Positions 25,143 to 33,642 are shown, counted from the stretch's first letter. The stretch: 64,000 bases of DNA from Varunaivibrio sulfuroxidans (GCF_029318635.1 NZ_CP119676.1:1301001-1365000), one strand, 5' to 3'. Notes: generated from the sequence alone by a model not told the origin. Numbers and translations: made by a program.

Positions 25143-25597
25143 TCCGCCGGCATGATCGACGCCGCGCCGGGGGCGATTAACGTGATCCCCGGCGCGGAGG
25201 TCTTCTCTCTCGACGTGCGCGCCCCGGCGGCGGCGCGCAGCAAGGCCATCAAGGCGATCACCGACGCCATCCACGGCATCGCCCGAAAGCGCGGCGTCGC
25301 CGTGCGCATCGAAACGGTGTATGCCGCCGAGGGCTGCGACCTCAGCCCCAAGATCATGGACGCCTTGGAGAATGCGATCGCGGCCCACGGCCTTCGCCCC
25401 CATCGCCTGCCCAGCGCGCGGGCCATGACGCCATGGCGATGATCGACCCTTGCGAAACCGGCATGTTGTTCGTGCGCTGCAAGGACGGCGTCAGCCACCG
25501 CCCCGATGAAAGCATCAGCGCGGTGGACGCCGCCGCCGCCATCGACGTGATCGGCACGTTCATCGAAACCTTCGACGCCGCCGCGTTTCGCCGCTAG
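25143..25597 (+). pseudogene. Remnant of M20-family amidohydrolase (N-carbamoyl amino acid hydrolase type), frameshifted
   Basis: The plus strand encodes the C-terminal part of an M20 amidohydrolase: AAPGAINVIPGAEVFSLDVR and later, in another frame, GHDAMAMIDPCETGMLFVRC, then DGVSHRPDES. The expected SGAGHDA zinc-site motif is broken. At about 25416 one base is missing, so the frame shifts inside the motif. The N-terminal half is absent. Loss of the start and the frameshift make it non-functional. Its stop codon TAG forms the left end of the MITE-like element. Confidence 0.8.
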
Positions 25598-25728
25598 TGG
25601 ATCGACTCCGACGTTTCGCTCCCGCGAACCATCGGGCCGACCACTATCTATCTTTTTGTTGCAGTTTGATTTCTTCACACATTTGTGTCCAATTGCATCG
25701 GACTCAAATGTTAAACTCAAACCACTAG
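25594..25728. repeat. MITE-like 135-bp element, copy 1
   Basis: The element is bounded by CTAGTGG (25594-25600) and its inverted copy CCACTAG (25722-25728). A copy of 134 bp at 52578-52711 is nearly identical, differing at about four positions and one base of length. It has no coding capacity and is AT-rich towards the right. The left end overlaps the stop codon of the hydrolase remnant. Terminal inverted repeats, small size and dispersal suggest a non-autonomous transposable element; CTAG could be a 4-bp target duplication, leaving TGG/CCA as the ends. Confidence 0.7.
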
Positions 25729-25875
25729 GGTCGCGTCCACGCCTCTTTTTATCCCCCAACAAAAGCCCCTTTCCAAGCCGCCCCGCACAATACTATTGTG
25801 AAGGCGGATTTTTCCAACCCAGCGCAAGCGAAAAGGCGACGGGCTTTTTATGCGCATCCACAGCCCAGCGGTCCC

Positions 25876-27288
25876 ATGCCCACAGCAAAAACCTTCCTCA
25901 AAACCGCCCTGTTTATCGCCCTTTTCGTCACGGTGGCGCTGCGCGTCTTTTTGCCCAATACAGCGGTATCCCCGGATTCTCATCGCTATATCGCCATGGG
26001 CCTAAACGTCGCCGAGTACGGTACGCTGTCGAGCCGGGGCTATGCGCCGAACACGCCGCCCAAACCCGGTTTCGGCGCGGGCGGGGCGCTAACCGCCTTC
26101 GAAATCGCCGCCGCCAGCCTTATCGACAAGACGACCCACGACAGCCTGGCGTGCATCGCGACCCACCCCGACGCTTCATCCTGCGCGGTCGATATTCCCG
26201 CCCTGAAGGTCTTCTACACGTTGGAAATTTTCATTTTTCACGTCGCGGTGTTTTTTATTGCCCGCCTGGTTTTCGCTAACGACATCAAGGCGGCATTGGC
26301 GGTGCTGCTGTCCCTGGCGTTCAAGGACACCAGGGCCTACGCCAATACAATTTTATCCGAGCCCGCCTACATGATGACGGCGGCGCTGTTCGTGCTTCTA
26401 TGGCTTTACGCCTGGGTGCGCCCCGAGCGCCTAAAAGCCTGGCTGTGGTGCGGCGCGGCGCTGGGGCTGACCGTTTTGGTGAAACCGGCCTGGGCGGCGC
26501 TACTGCCGGGTCTCGGCGTATTGGCGGGGGTTTCCCTGCTGCGGCCCGCCGCGCGGCGGGCCCGCGCCGTCCGTCCGGCGGCGGTCTTCGTTTTCGGGGC
26601 CGTCCTCGTCCTCGCCCCGCTGTTCGTGCGCAACGTGATCCAACTGAACCATTGGGGTCTGAGCGATCCCTCCTATCTTGGGATTTCGCTCGCCCATCGG
26701 GCCGCTTACAACGCCATGACCTGGGCCGAATGGGCCCGGGGGTGGCTATTTTATCTGCCCGATTTCGGCGACAAGGCGGCCCGCGCCCTATTCGGCCACG
26801 CCGGGGTGGATCGGCTCGCCTGGGGTCCGGACAGCTATTATGTATACGGGCGCGATATCCTGCACCATCACGCCGTCATGGCCAGTTCGCCCGAGGGCGC
26901 GGGCGGCTATTTGCTGCGCCATAATTTCTTCAACGCCCCGTTCAAAAGCGCGGCGGTGACCGCCCTTCTGGCGTGGCGGGGCGTCTTCGTCGGCAACCTG
27001 ATGGGGCTGGTGGGGCTGGTGCTGGCGGGGCCGGTGCTTTATTTCTCGAACGCCCGCGTTCGTCGGCGCATCTTGCTGATCGCCCTCCCCTTGACCTTGA
27101 TGGTCAGCGTGCATGCCCTGGTATCGGTCAGCATCCACCGCTACAACCTCGCCCTCGTCATCCCCTACGCCCTGATCATGGCGCAGTTCTTATACGCCCT
27201 CTTATCCGCCCTGGGGCGGGCGTTCGGCGGGACGCTCCCTCAGCGCTTGACCGCCACGGCGGCGACGTTCTTGCCGAAAAAAGGATGA
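25876..27288 (+). CDS. Polytopic membrane glycosyltransferase-like protein (PMT/ArnT type)
   Basis: A 470-residue integral membrane protein with about ten hydrophobic segments, starting with TFLKTALFIALFVTVALRVF. The first periplasmic loop has the motif VSPDSHRYIAMGLNVAEYGT, whose acidic residue and position resemble the catalytic loop of GT-C mannosyl and arabinosyl transferases. Others include LKVFYTLEIFIFHVAVFFIA and SEPAYMMTAALFVLLWLYAW. The lipid-linked donor fits the GT2 and GtrA genes nearby. The start is uncertain: ATG 25876 or an upstream GTG at 25798; neither has a strong ribosome site. The 3' end overlaps the convergent methyltransferase gene by 49 bp. Confidence 0.75.
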   Translation: MPTAKTFLKTALFIALFVTVALRVFLPNTAVSPDSHRYIAMGLNVAEYGTLSSRGYAPNTPPKPGFGAGGALTAFEIAAASLIDKTTHDSLACIATHPDASSCAVDIPALKVFYTLEIFIFHVAVFFIARLVFANDIKAALAVLLSLAFKDTRAYANTILSEPAYMMTAALFVLLWLYAWVRPERLKAWLWCGAALGLTVLVKPAWAALLPGLGVLAGVSLLRPAARRARAVRPAAVFVFGAVLVLAPLFVRNVIQLNHWGLSDPSYLGISLAHRAAYNAMTWAEWARGWLFYLPDFGDKAARALFGHAGVDRLAWGPDSYYVYGRDILHHHAVMASSPEGAGGYLLRHNFFNAPFKSAAVTALLAWRGVFVGNLMGLVGLVLAGPVLYFSNARVRRRILLIALPLTLMVSVHALVSVSIHRYNLALVIPYALIMAQFLYALLSALGRAFGGTLPQRLTATAATFLPKKG

Positions 27289-27932
27289 GCGATCGCGTCG
27301 AGCGCCCGGCTTAGAGGGAAAATCAGCCGGTCATAGAGCACCAGCCCCCCGGGATTGATCGCCCCGTCGGCATTGCCCAACATTTTAAAGGCGAGGGTGG
27401 CGAAAAAGCCGAGGCTGTCGGCATACCCCGCCCACTGCACGGAAAATCCGGCGCCCTGCAAAAGGTCTTTCAGGCCCGCCTTGGTGTAGCGGCGGAAATG
27501 GCCGACCTTGCTGTCCATCGACGAATATAGGATTTGCAGCGCGGGCACATAGATCAGGCAGCGCCCACCGGGTTTCAGCACCCGCAGCAGCTCGCGCACC
27601 GCCGCGCCGTCGTCTTCGATGTGTTCGAGGACGTTGAGGGAATACACGAAATCATAGCGCCCGTCGGCAATGTCGGCGATATCGGCGAAGGCGGCGTGAC
27701 CGTCCCCGACGAGCCTTTCGCGCAGCGCCGGATCGGGCTCGACGCACGCCACCGTGCGCGACGCCGCGCCGAGGGCGCGGGCGAACGTTCCGGCCCCGGC
27801 GCCGAAGTCCAAAAGCGTCCCTTGCCGGGGGGCGAAGCGATTGACCAAGGCCACCAGATACGCGTTATAACGCCGGGCGTTTTTCATCACCTCGAGATTA
27901 TCGACGCCGGAGTAGGTCCAATTCGAGGGCAT
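27240..27932 (-). CDS. SAM-dependent class I methyltransferase
   Basis: The 230-residue protein has SAM motif I LLDFGAGAGTFARALG, motif II VACVEPDPALRERL, and the post-motif VYSLNVLEHIEDDGAAVREL with LKPGGRCLIYVPAL. This set is typical of Methyltransf_11/23 enzymes. The start MPSNWTYSG at 27932 has AGGA six bases upstream. It lies in the same minus-strand unit as the GtrA and GT2 genes, 28 bp downstream of gtrA, so it may modify a lipid-linked sugar. The substrate is unknown. Confidence 0.85.
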   Translation of the reverse strand: MPSNWTYSGVDNLEVMKNARRYNAYLVALVNRFAPRQGTLLDFGAGAGTFARALGAASRTVACVEPDPALRERLVGDGHAAFADIADIADGRYDFVYSLNVLEHIEDDGAAVRELLRVLKPGGRCLIYVPALQILYSSMDSKVGHFRRYTKAGLKDLLQGAGFSVQWAGYADSLGFFATLAFKMLGNADGAINPGGLVLYDRLIFPLSRALDAIAHPFFGKNVAAVAVKR

Positions 27933-27960
27933 GTTCTGTCCTTTTAGGGTGAGATTTACC

Positions 27961-28356
27961 CTAGGAAACGGGTTGGCGAAAAACGAAAAAACGGGACGCG
28001 CCATAGGTAAACCCCAACGCCGGAACCGCAGCCACCGCCAAGGCCATGATGGGATAGGCCGCCAACGGTTCGCTCAAGCGCACGGCGAGGGCGAACACAC
28101 CCAGGTTGATCAGCGCGCCGATCACCTGAACCGCGACATAAGGCCCATAGCGCCGGCGCGGCGCGATAACGCCACCGCGCCCAAAAGTCCAATGGCGGTT
28201 CAACATCCAGGTCGCGCTGACCGCCGCCGGGAAACTGACCGCGCGCGCCGCCATCGGGGACCACGACCAAAACCCATGCAGCGCCGACATGATGCCGCCG
28301 TCGATCACGAAACCGACGCCGCCGACGACAATGTACATCACCAAGGAAGAGGACAT
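27961..28356 (-). CDS. GtrA-family membrane protein
   Basis: The 131-residue protein has four hydrophobic segments: SLVMYIVVGGVGFVIDGGIM, AARAVSFPAAVSATWMLNRH with the family WxxNRxWTF motif (MLNRHWTFG), GPYVAVQVIGALINLGVFAL and AYPIMALAVAAVPALGFTYG, ending ASRFFVF. GtrA proteins are thought to flip or present polyprenyl-phosphate sugars. Its start codon abuts the stop codon of the GT2 gene (28357), so the pair is translationally coupled. This GT2-GtrA pairing is typical for polyprenyl-phosphate-glucose or similar systems feeding GT-C transferases. Confidence 0.88.
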   Translation of the reverse strand: MSSSLVMYIVVGGVGFVIDGGIMSALHGFWSWSPMAARAVSFPAAVSATWMLNRHWTFGRGGVIAPRRRYGPYVAVQVIGALINLGVFALAVRLSEPLAAYPIMALAVAAVPALGFTYGASRFFVFRQPVS

Positions 28357-29319
28357 TTACGCACCGTCTCCCTTGACGGGTGCCTCTTGCTTCAGTTCAT
28401 AGGGCGAACGATGCGACAGATACATCAGACGTTTGTTGACCGTCGAGGCATAGGTGATGCTGTCCAGAATAATCCCGGTGACGAAACTGATCGCGCTCAA
28501 GATCATCAGGCTGGCGGCGGCGACGGTGCTGGGGATGCGCGGGACGGTATGCGTTTGCAGAAAATAGACGATGACCGGCGCCCCGATCAACAAGGACAGC
28601 CCGGCCAAAACGCCGCCGATCGCCGCGAACATCGCCATCGGGCGGACGTGCTTCATCAACTTGACCATCGTCAGCAAGATGCGCCAACCGTCGCGATAGG
28701 TCTTCAACTTGCTCACCGTGCCCGCCGCCCGATCAAAATAGACCGTCGGCACTTCCCGGCACGGAATGCCCATTTGGATGGCGTGCACGCTCAGTTCGGT
28801 TTCGATCTCGAAGCCGCACGACAGCGCCGGGAAAGTCTTCACGAAGCGGCGGGAAAAAACCCGGTAGCCGGAGAAAATATCGGTGAATTTTTCCCCGAAC
28901 AAAAACCTCAGCACCGCGTTGAATAGGATGTTCCCCCACTGATGGCCACGCCGGTAGGCGTCCTTGCTTTCGGTATGGCGCGTCGCGACGACCATGTCGA
29001 GATGGTTATCGAACATCGTCCGCACCAATTGCGCTGCGCGGGTGTGGTCATAGGTGCCGTCGCCGTCGGCCATGATGTAAACGTCGGCCTCGATCTCGCA
29101 AAAGGCCCGGCGCACGGCGTTGCCTTTGCCCTTCAAGGCCTCGTGCAGCACGATCGCCCCCGCCCGGCGCGCGACATCCGCCGTCTCGTCGGTCGAATTG
29201 TTGTCGATGACATAAACCGTGGCGCCCGGCAGCACTGTCTTGAAATCGCACACCACGTTCGCGATCACGGCGGCCTCGTTAAAACACGGCAGAACGACCG
29301 CGATTTTCTTGTTTTCCAA
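28357..29319 (-). CDS. Family 2 glycosyltransferase, polyprenyl-phosphate sugar synthase type
   Basis: A ~320-residue GT-A enzyme. Motifs: IAVVLPCFNEAAVIANVV, VYVIDNNSTDETADVAR, KGKGNAVRRAFCEI, and the DxD-like YIMADGDGTYDH, followed by FTDIFSGYRVFSRRFVKTFP. Two hydrophobic segments lie near the C-terminus (MAMFAAIGGVLAGLSLLIGA, SLMILSAISFVTGIILDSI). It should transfer a sugar from a nucleotide to a polyprenyl phosphate at the inner membrane. The N-terminal ~50 residues of the open frame look non-homologous, so I place the start at a TTG at 29319, though the exact start is uncertain. Confidence 0.85.
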   Translation of the reverse strand: MENKKIAVVLPCFNEAAVIANVVCDFKTVLPGATVYVIDNNSTDETADVARRAGAIVLHEALKGKGNAVRRAFCEIEADVYIMADGDGTYDHTRAAQLVRTMFDNHLDMVVATRHTESKDAYRRGHQWGNILFNAVLRFLFGEKFTDIFSGYRVFSRRFVKTFPALSCGFEIETELSVHAIQMGIPCREVPTVYFDRAAGTVSKLKTYRDGWRILLTMVKLMKHVRPMAMFAAIGGVLAGLSLLIGAPVIVYFLQTHTVPRIPSTVAAASLMILSAISFVTGIILDSITYASTVNKRLMYLSHRSPYELKQEAPVKGDGA

Positions 29320-29717
29320 TACCCTTATACCCCGTCGTCTCTTGCCATTAAAGGATCCAGCCCCAACCCCGCTGTCCTCGCGTATATGACATGATCGACG
29401 GGTCTGGCGCAACAGCGAGGTCACCGATGGAGCATGCCTGAATATATCGAGATGGTCGACAAGGTGGGCAAGCACGCCAACAACGAAATGGCATCATTAC
29501 ACCGAGTTCGAACGGTGGCGAAAAGTGGAATAGCCTAGGCATCCAACGAATTAAAAGCGCTTCATGATAAGAGTGAACAGCTAGGTAACCTATTATTCAC
29601 GTTAGTCACGATATCGTGTATGAAATTGGTATAAAGGATGGACACGATTTGATTGATATGTCACCTTGACGAACAAGAACAAAACTAGAACATACATCGA
29701 AGGCCAGGAGAGATATT
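29320..29717. other. Intergenic region before the restriction-modification islet
   Basis: No gene is supported. A 34-codon frame beginning at 29434 (MPEYIEMVDKVGKHANNEMA) has no recognisable family and may be a fragment. From about 29550 the sequence is distinctly AT-richer than upstream, in keeping with the transferred gene block that follows. No promoter could be named with confidence. Confidence 0.35.
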
Positions 29718-30860
29718 GTGCGAGGATTTTATGAATTTTTCGCAGGTGGCGGCATGGCGCGTGCGGGCCTCGGCGCCAATTGGAACTGCATGTTTGCGAA
29801 CGATTTCGACCCTAAGAAAGCGTCGACCTACTCGGCTAACTGGGGCGGCGATCCTCTCTTGGTCGCCGACGTCGCCGACGTCACGTCCGATCAACTTCCC
29901 GGCCACGCTGATTTGACGTGGGCTTCCTTCCCTTGCCAAGACCTGTCTTTGGCGGGTGATTATGTAGGTCTCGACGGAAAACGGAGCGGTACGTTTTGGC
30001 CGTTTTGGCATCTTATGAAGAACCTTATGGCGGAGGGTCGTGGACCGCGTGCAATCGTTCTGGAAAACGTCAACGGCGCCATCACGAGCAATCAAGGTGA
30101 AGATTTCAGGGCGATCGCTTCGGCGCTGTCCGGCGCCAAATATAACTTTGGCGCCATCGTCATAGACGCCCGACATTGGGTCCCACAAAGCCGCCCGAGA
30201 TTATTCTTTGTCGGTTTTCGTAGCGATATTCATATTCCTACCGAATTCAGCGGCGTAGCTACCGACACATGGCATCCGGAATCTCTAGTGGACGCTACGA
30301 GCGAAATGTCTCAAGCGTGCAAAAAGCATTGGATGTGGTGGAATTTGCCGATCCCACCCGACCGCAAAGAACACCTGATTGACCTGATAGAAGACAAACC
30401 CACCGGCTGCGATTGGCACTCTCCGAAAGAAACGAAATACCTCGTCTCTTTGATGGCTCCGCACAACCGTCAAAAGCTTAATGATGCGATCGCGACGACA
30501 AAGGCCAACAAATCACGAATGGTCGGGGGGGTCTACCGCCGCACCCGAAACGGACAACAAAGGGCGGAGATCAGATTCGATAATATTGCGGGTTGCCTCC
30601 GGACACCTTCCGGCGGATCGTCACGCCAAACGATCATACACGTCGAGAATGGCGCCGTTCGTAGCCGCCTTCTATCTCCCCGTGAGGCTGCCCGCTTGAT
30701 GGGGCTTTCGGACAATTACATCCTGCCTAAAAACTACAACGAGGCTTACCACATCTGCGGCGACGGCGTAGCCGTGCCGGCTGTGCGACATCTGATCCAA
30801 AATTTGATCGAACCGGTTCTGGACGCCTCCGATCGGATCATGTTGGCTGCGGCAGAATAG
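29718..30860 (+). CDS. DNA (cytosine-5) methyltransferase
   Basis: The 380-residue enzyme methylates cytosine C5 in a specific DNA sequence. Canonical motifs appear in order: I FYEFFAGGGMARAGLG, IV WASFPCQDLSLAG with the catalytic Cys, VI IVLENVNG, VIII WVPQSRPRLFFVGF, IX LLSPREAARLMGLSDNY and X CGDGVAVPAVRHL. The target recognition region spans about residues 190-300. The start codon is GTG at 29718. It is followed by a GIY-YIG nuclease and Vsr on the same strand, forming an apparent type II restriction-modification set. Codon use and base composition are visibly AT-richer than in flanking genes, suggesting transfer. The recognition sequence is unknown. Confidence 0.95.
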   Translation: MRGFYEFFAGGGMARAGLGANWNCMFANDFDPKKASTYSANWGGDPLLVADVADVTSDQLPGHADLTWASFPCQDLSLAGDYVGLDGKRSGTFWPFWHLMKNLMAEGRGPRAIVLENVNGAITSNQGEDFRAIASALSGAKYNFGAIVIDARHWVPQSRPRLFFVGFRSDIHIPTEFSGVATDTWHPESLVDATSEMSQACKKHWMWWNLPIPPDRKEHLIDLIEDKPTGCDWHSPKETKYLVSLMAPHNRQKLNDAIATTKANKSRMVGGVYRRTRNGQQRAEIRFDNIAGCLRTPSGGSSRQTIIHVENGAVRSRLLSPREAARLMGLSDNYILPKNYNEAYHICGDGVAVPAVRHLIQNLIEPVLDASDRIMLAAAE

Positions 30861-30935
30861 ACCAGCTCGACAATACTTCATGCATATGATCCACTGGTTC
30901 TCACATTTATTGTGGCGTATTGTGGAGTTGGTATC

Positions 30936-31694
30936 GTGTCAAGGAAACACGTTTCGTACTCGGTAAAAACACCCCCCTTTGAAACTAAGGAACTAAGACG
31001 GAAACTCACTGAGTTTCTGGACGAACCGTTCTCTGACCCTGAGACTGGCGTCGCCAGAAAGGTCGGTGACTTTAAATGGGGCGTCTACGCCTTTTACGAC
31101 TATGAGGGGGAACCCATCTATGTCGGGCAGACGAACGAAAAGCTGAGAGTCCGCATTAGACGCCATCTAACGAACCAACGTACGGACGCCGTCGCCATGT
31201 CGGTATTGGACCCTTTCGAAGTACTTGAGATTGAAGTATGGCCGTTGCCTCAGTTCGAGAATGTTTCCTGCAAGGGGAGAAAATCCGAAGAATGCACCGC
31301 CGCGAGGGCTCATCTGAACGCTCTCGAACGACTTATTTATGAAAGCTCGCTTTCTGAAAGCCTATTTAAGGCAATACTGAATGAAAAAGACCCGCCCACC
31401 GCTGTTGTGGACGTCAGCATACCTCCTTCGCTCCGTATGAGTATTGTGAGTAAAGAGGTTCATGGCCTAAGGTCTCATCCCGACACGCGTATCGCTAGAC
31501 GAGCGTTGACGATGAGCAAACTCTCGCAAGTGATCTCAGAACGTAAAGTTCAAGGCGGCCTTCGCAGGGTGCTGTTGACGCAAGCGACCCGTCTTCAATG
31601 GCTGGCGGAACGAAGATATACGGCACTGGGCGGCGCCGACACGGTAGAAGTTGAAAATGGCCCCGAAAATGGGAACAACGAAGACCGACCCTGA
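30936..31694 (+). CDS. GIY-YIG nuclease, probable type II restriction endonuclease
   Basis: A 252-residue protein. From about residue 45 it shows the GIY-YIG pattern: KWGVYAFYDYEGEPIYVGQT, then LRVRIRRHLTNQ with the conserved Arg, and a later Glu in LNALERLIYESSL that could be the metal-binding residue. The remainder is not familiar. GIY-YIG restriction enzymes such as Eco29kI are known partners of C5 methyltransferases. Position between such a methyltransferase and vsr strongly supports a restriction role, though the specificity is unknown. The start is GTG 30936, with TGGAG eight bases upstream; an earlier GTG at 30912 lacks a site. The end overlaps vsr. Confidence 0.8.
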   Translation: MSRKHVSYSVKTPPFETKELRRKLTEFLDEPFSDPETGVARKVGDFKWGVYAFYDYEGEPIYVGQTNEKLRVRIRRHLTNQRTDAVAMSVLDPFEVLEIEVWPLPQFENVSCKGRKSEECTAARAHLNALERLIYESSLSESLFKAILNEKDPPTAVVDVSIPPSLRMSIVSKEVHGLRSHPDTRIARRALTMSKLSQVISERKVQGGLRRVLLTQATRLQWLAERRYTALGGADTVEVENGPENGNNEDRP

Positions 31695-32085
31695 CCGGTC
31701 ACGCATTATGCGGGCGGTGAAGTCGTCCGATACGGGGCCGGAAATGACTGTTCGGCGCCTTATATATTCTCTCGGCTATCGTTACAGACTTCACCGAAAA
31801 GACCTCCCCGGCACGCCCGACTTAGTCTTCCCCGGACGCAGGGCGGTGATATTCGTGCATGGCTGCTTCTGGCATGGGCACGACTGTAAGCGCGGCGCCA
31901 GAACACCCAAGTCGAACACGGGTTACTGGAAAGTAAAGATCGCCCGGAATGTGGAACGAGACGCCAAGACCATCGACGACCTCGAGCGGAACGCTTGGCG
32001 AGTGCTCGTTGTTTGGGAATGCGAATTGAAAGACGCCGGGACACTTCACGACAAGCTCGATGCATTCCTTACGTCTCGTCCTTAA
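31657..32085 (+). CDS. vsr: Very short patch repair endonuclease
   Basis: The ~142-residue nuclease nicks next to T:G mismatches that arise when 5-methylcytosine deaminates, and so protects sites of the partner methyltransferase. Family motifs are SRIMRAVKSSDTGPEMTVRR, YRYRLHRKDLPGTPDLVFPG with the catalytic Asp, and AVIFVHGCFWHGHDCKRGA with the Cys/His zinc site, then NTGYWKVKIARNVERD. The gene overlaps the nuclease gene by 38 nt, so the three genes form one unit. The start is ATG 31657 or ATG 31669. Confidence 0.95.
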   Translation: MAPKMGTTKTDPDRSRIMRAVKSSDTGPEMTVRRLIYSLGYRYRLHRKDLPGTPDLVFPGRRAVIFVHGCFWHGHDCKRGARTPKSNTGYWKVKIARNVERDAKTIDDLERNAWRVLVVWECELKDAGTLHDKLDAFLTSRP

Positions 32086-32181
32086 AACTCGCGGCCCCGC
32101 CTATGTGTTCTACCGTTGCTCGGCGAATAGTGACGTAAGTGCAATAAGAACCCGCAACATCTTGACATACCGTCACTTTTT

Positions 32182-32255
32182 TGGCTGGGGGACCTGGACT
32201 CGAACCAGGACTAGCGGAGTCAGAGTCCGCGGTTCTACCATTAAACTATCCCCCA
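32182..32255 (-). tRNA. tRNA-Gln (CTG anticodon)
   Basis: The minus strand folds as a tRNA: acceptor TGGGGGA paired with TCCCCCA, discriminator G, and an encoded CCA. The anticodon arm is GCGGA-CTCTGAC-TCCGC, giving anticodon CTG for glutamine codon CAG, and the T arm contains GGTTCGAGTCC. It marks the right edge of the restriction-modification islet, on the opposite strand. Confidence 0.93.
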
Positions 32256-32589
32256 CCGGGATATGCCGACCGAGACAAAGGAAGTTTCCCTCCCGGAGGC
32301 AATGGCGCGACGCTGTCGGGCGGCGTTGGTGCGTCACTGTATAAAACGCCGCCGCGATCTTGTCGAGGGCTATCTATCACATCATCGGCGACGTGGGTAG
32401 CCCGTTCCGGGGCTTTTTTTCTTTCTTTTTTTCTTCCGTTTTTCGAACCAAAAAACGCCGCAGAACCCTTCTAGGAAGATTGAAAGTGGTATATCCTGGC
32501 GCTCAAGCGTCGGGGATTCGCGCGCACCTGAACGGGCGCGCCCCGGATGAAAAACCAAAAAACCAAAAAGAAAGGCTCTGACCTTCGTC
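32256..32589. other. Intergenic region between tRNA-Gln and ppx/gppA
   Basis: No coding sequence is supported. It contains a plus-strand terminator-like hairpin with a long T run (32399-32421) although no plus-strand gene ends nearby, which leaves room for a small RNA. After it the sequence is rich in A and T tracts up to the ppx start. Confidence 0.4.
32399..32421 (+). terminator. Orphan Rho-independent terminator-like hairpin
   Basis: AGCCC and GGGCT form a short stem, followed by seven T and then a long pyrimidine tract. The nearest upstream gene on this strand is vsr, more than 300 bp away, with an antisense tRNA between. Confidence 0.5.
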
Positions 32590-33642
32590 GTGCACACGCC
32601 CTATACCCGCCGTAGACGACGCCCTTTCAAAGGAACTTTCGCGACGCCGCCCCGCGGGGAGGGGGGACGGACCTACGCGGCGATCGACCTGGGCACCAAC
32701 AATTGCCGGATGTTGATCGCCAAGGCCAAGGGCGGCGGGTTCACGGTCGTCGATTCTTTTTCCCGAATCGTGCGTCTGGGCGAAGGGGTGTCGGCGTCCG
32801 GTCGTTTGGCCCCCGACGCCATCGCGCGCACCATCGACGCCTTGAAGGTGTGCGCCGGAAAAATCAGCACCTGGAAAGTTCGCCGCTTACGCAATGTCGC
32901 CACCGAGGCGTGTCGGCGCGCGGAAAACGCGGCGGATTTTTACGATCAGGTCGAAGCCCGCACCGGCTTGAAGCTGGAAACCATCTCCGCCCAGGAGGAA
33001 GCCGGCCTGACCCTGGCGGGCTGCCGCCCCTTGTTCGCATCCACCGCGCGTCACGCCCTGGTGTTCGATATCGGCGGAGGAAGCACGGAAATCGCGTGGG
33101 TCGCCCTCGACCCTGGCGAAGCCCCACGAACCATCGAGGTCATATCGCTGCCCTACGGCGTGGTCACCGCCGCCGAGGAATTTCGCCACATGCCCGCCCC
33201 CGAGGCCGCCTTCGACGCCATCGTCGCGCGAATCGACAGCCAGCTCGACGCTTTCGAACGCCGCCACCGGATCGCGCGCGTCATCGACGACGACACGTTT
33301 CAAATGCTTGGGACATCGGGCACGGTGACCACCCTGGGGGGTATCCATCTGGGCCTTCGGCGCTATGACCGCAAAAAAGTGGATGGCCTGTCCCTGCCCC
33401 TTGAGGCCATCGTCGATATTTCCGGGCGCATTCTGGCGATGAGCGCCGCGGAACGCGCCAACCATCCTTGTATCGGCCGGCAGCGTGGCGACCTGATGAT
33501 CCCCGGTTGCGCCATCCTTGGGGCGATCAGCCGACGATGGCCCGCCCCCAAATTATCCATCGCCGATCGCGGTATTCGCGAAGGGCTTCTTCTCGCCATG
33601 ATCCACCGCGATCGCCCGCCACTTATGGGCGGTATATCCTGA
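32590..33642 (+). CDS. Ppx/GppA family exopolyphosphatase / pppGpp phosphohydrolase
   Basis: The 350-residue protein belongs to the actin-like ASKHA fold. The phosphate-1 loop is AAIDLGTNNCRMLIAK, the phosphate-2 loop is LVFDIGGGSTEIAWV, and EAGLTLAG carries the conserved Glu region. The N-terminal ~25 residues are Arg-rich and may be an overextended start; GTG 32590 has only a weak ribosome site. It lies 10 bp before rlmE in the same direction, an order common in alphaproteobacteria. Exopolyphosphatase and pppGpp hydrolase activities cannot be told apart by sequence at this length, which lacks the C-terminal domain of the long Ppx form. Confidence 0.88.
   Translation: MHTPYTRRRRRPFKGTFATPPRGEGGRTYAAIDLGTNNCRMLIAKAKGGGFTVVDSFSRIVRLGEGVSASGRLAPDAIARTIDALKVCAGKISTWKVRRLRNVATEACRRAENAADFYDQVEARTGLKLETISAQEEAGLTLAGCRPLFASTARHALVFDIGGGSTEIAWVALDPGEAPRTIEVISLPYGVVTAAEEFRHMPAPEAAFDAIVARIDSQLDAFERRHRIARVIDDDTFQMLGTSGTVTTLGGIHLGLRRYDRKKVDGLSLPLEAIVDISGRILAMSAAERANHPCIGRQRGDLMIPGCAILGAISRRWPAPKLSIADRGIREGLLLAMIHRDRPPLMGGIS

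Noticed and set aside
29434-29538. A 34-codon frame beginning MPEYIEMVDKVGKH
   Set aside because: Too short and without recognised homology; it may be a fragment but cannot be supported as a gene.
29320-32255. Attachment-site repeat of the tRNA-Gln 3' end at the left edge of the restriction-modification islet
   Set aside because: I looked for a copy of the tRNA end (TGGCTGGGGGACCTGG) between 29320 and 29720 and found none, so integration at this tRNA is not supported.
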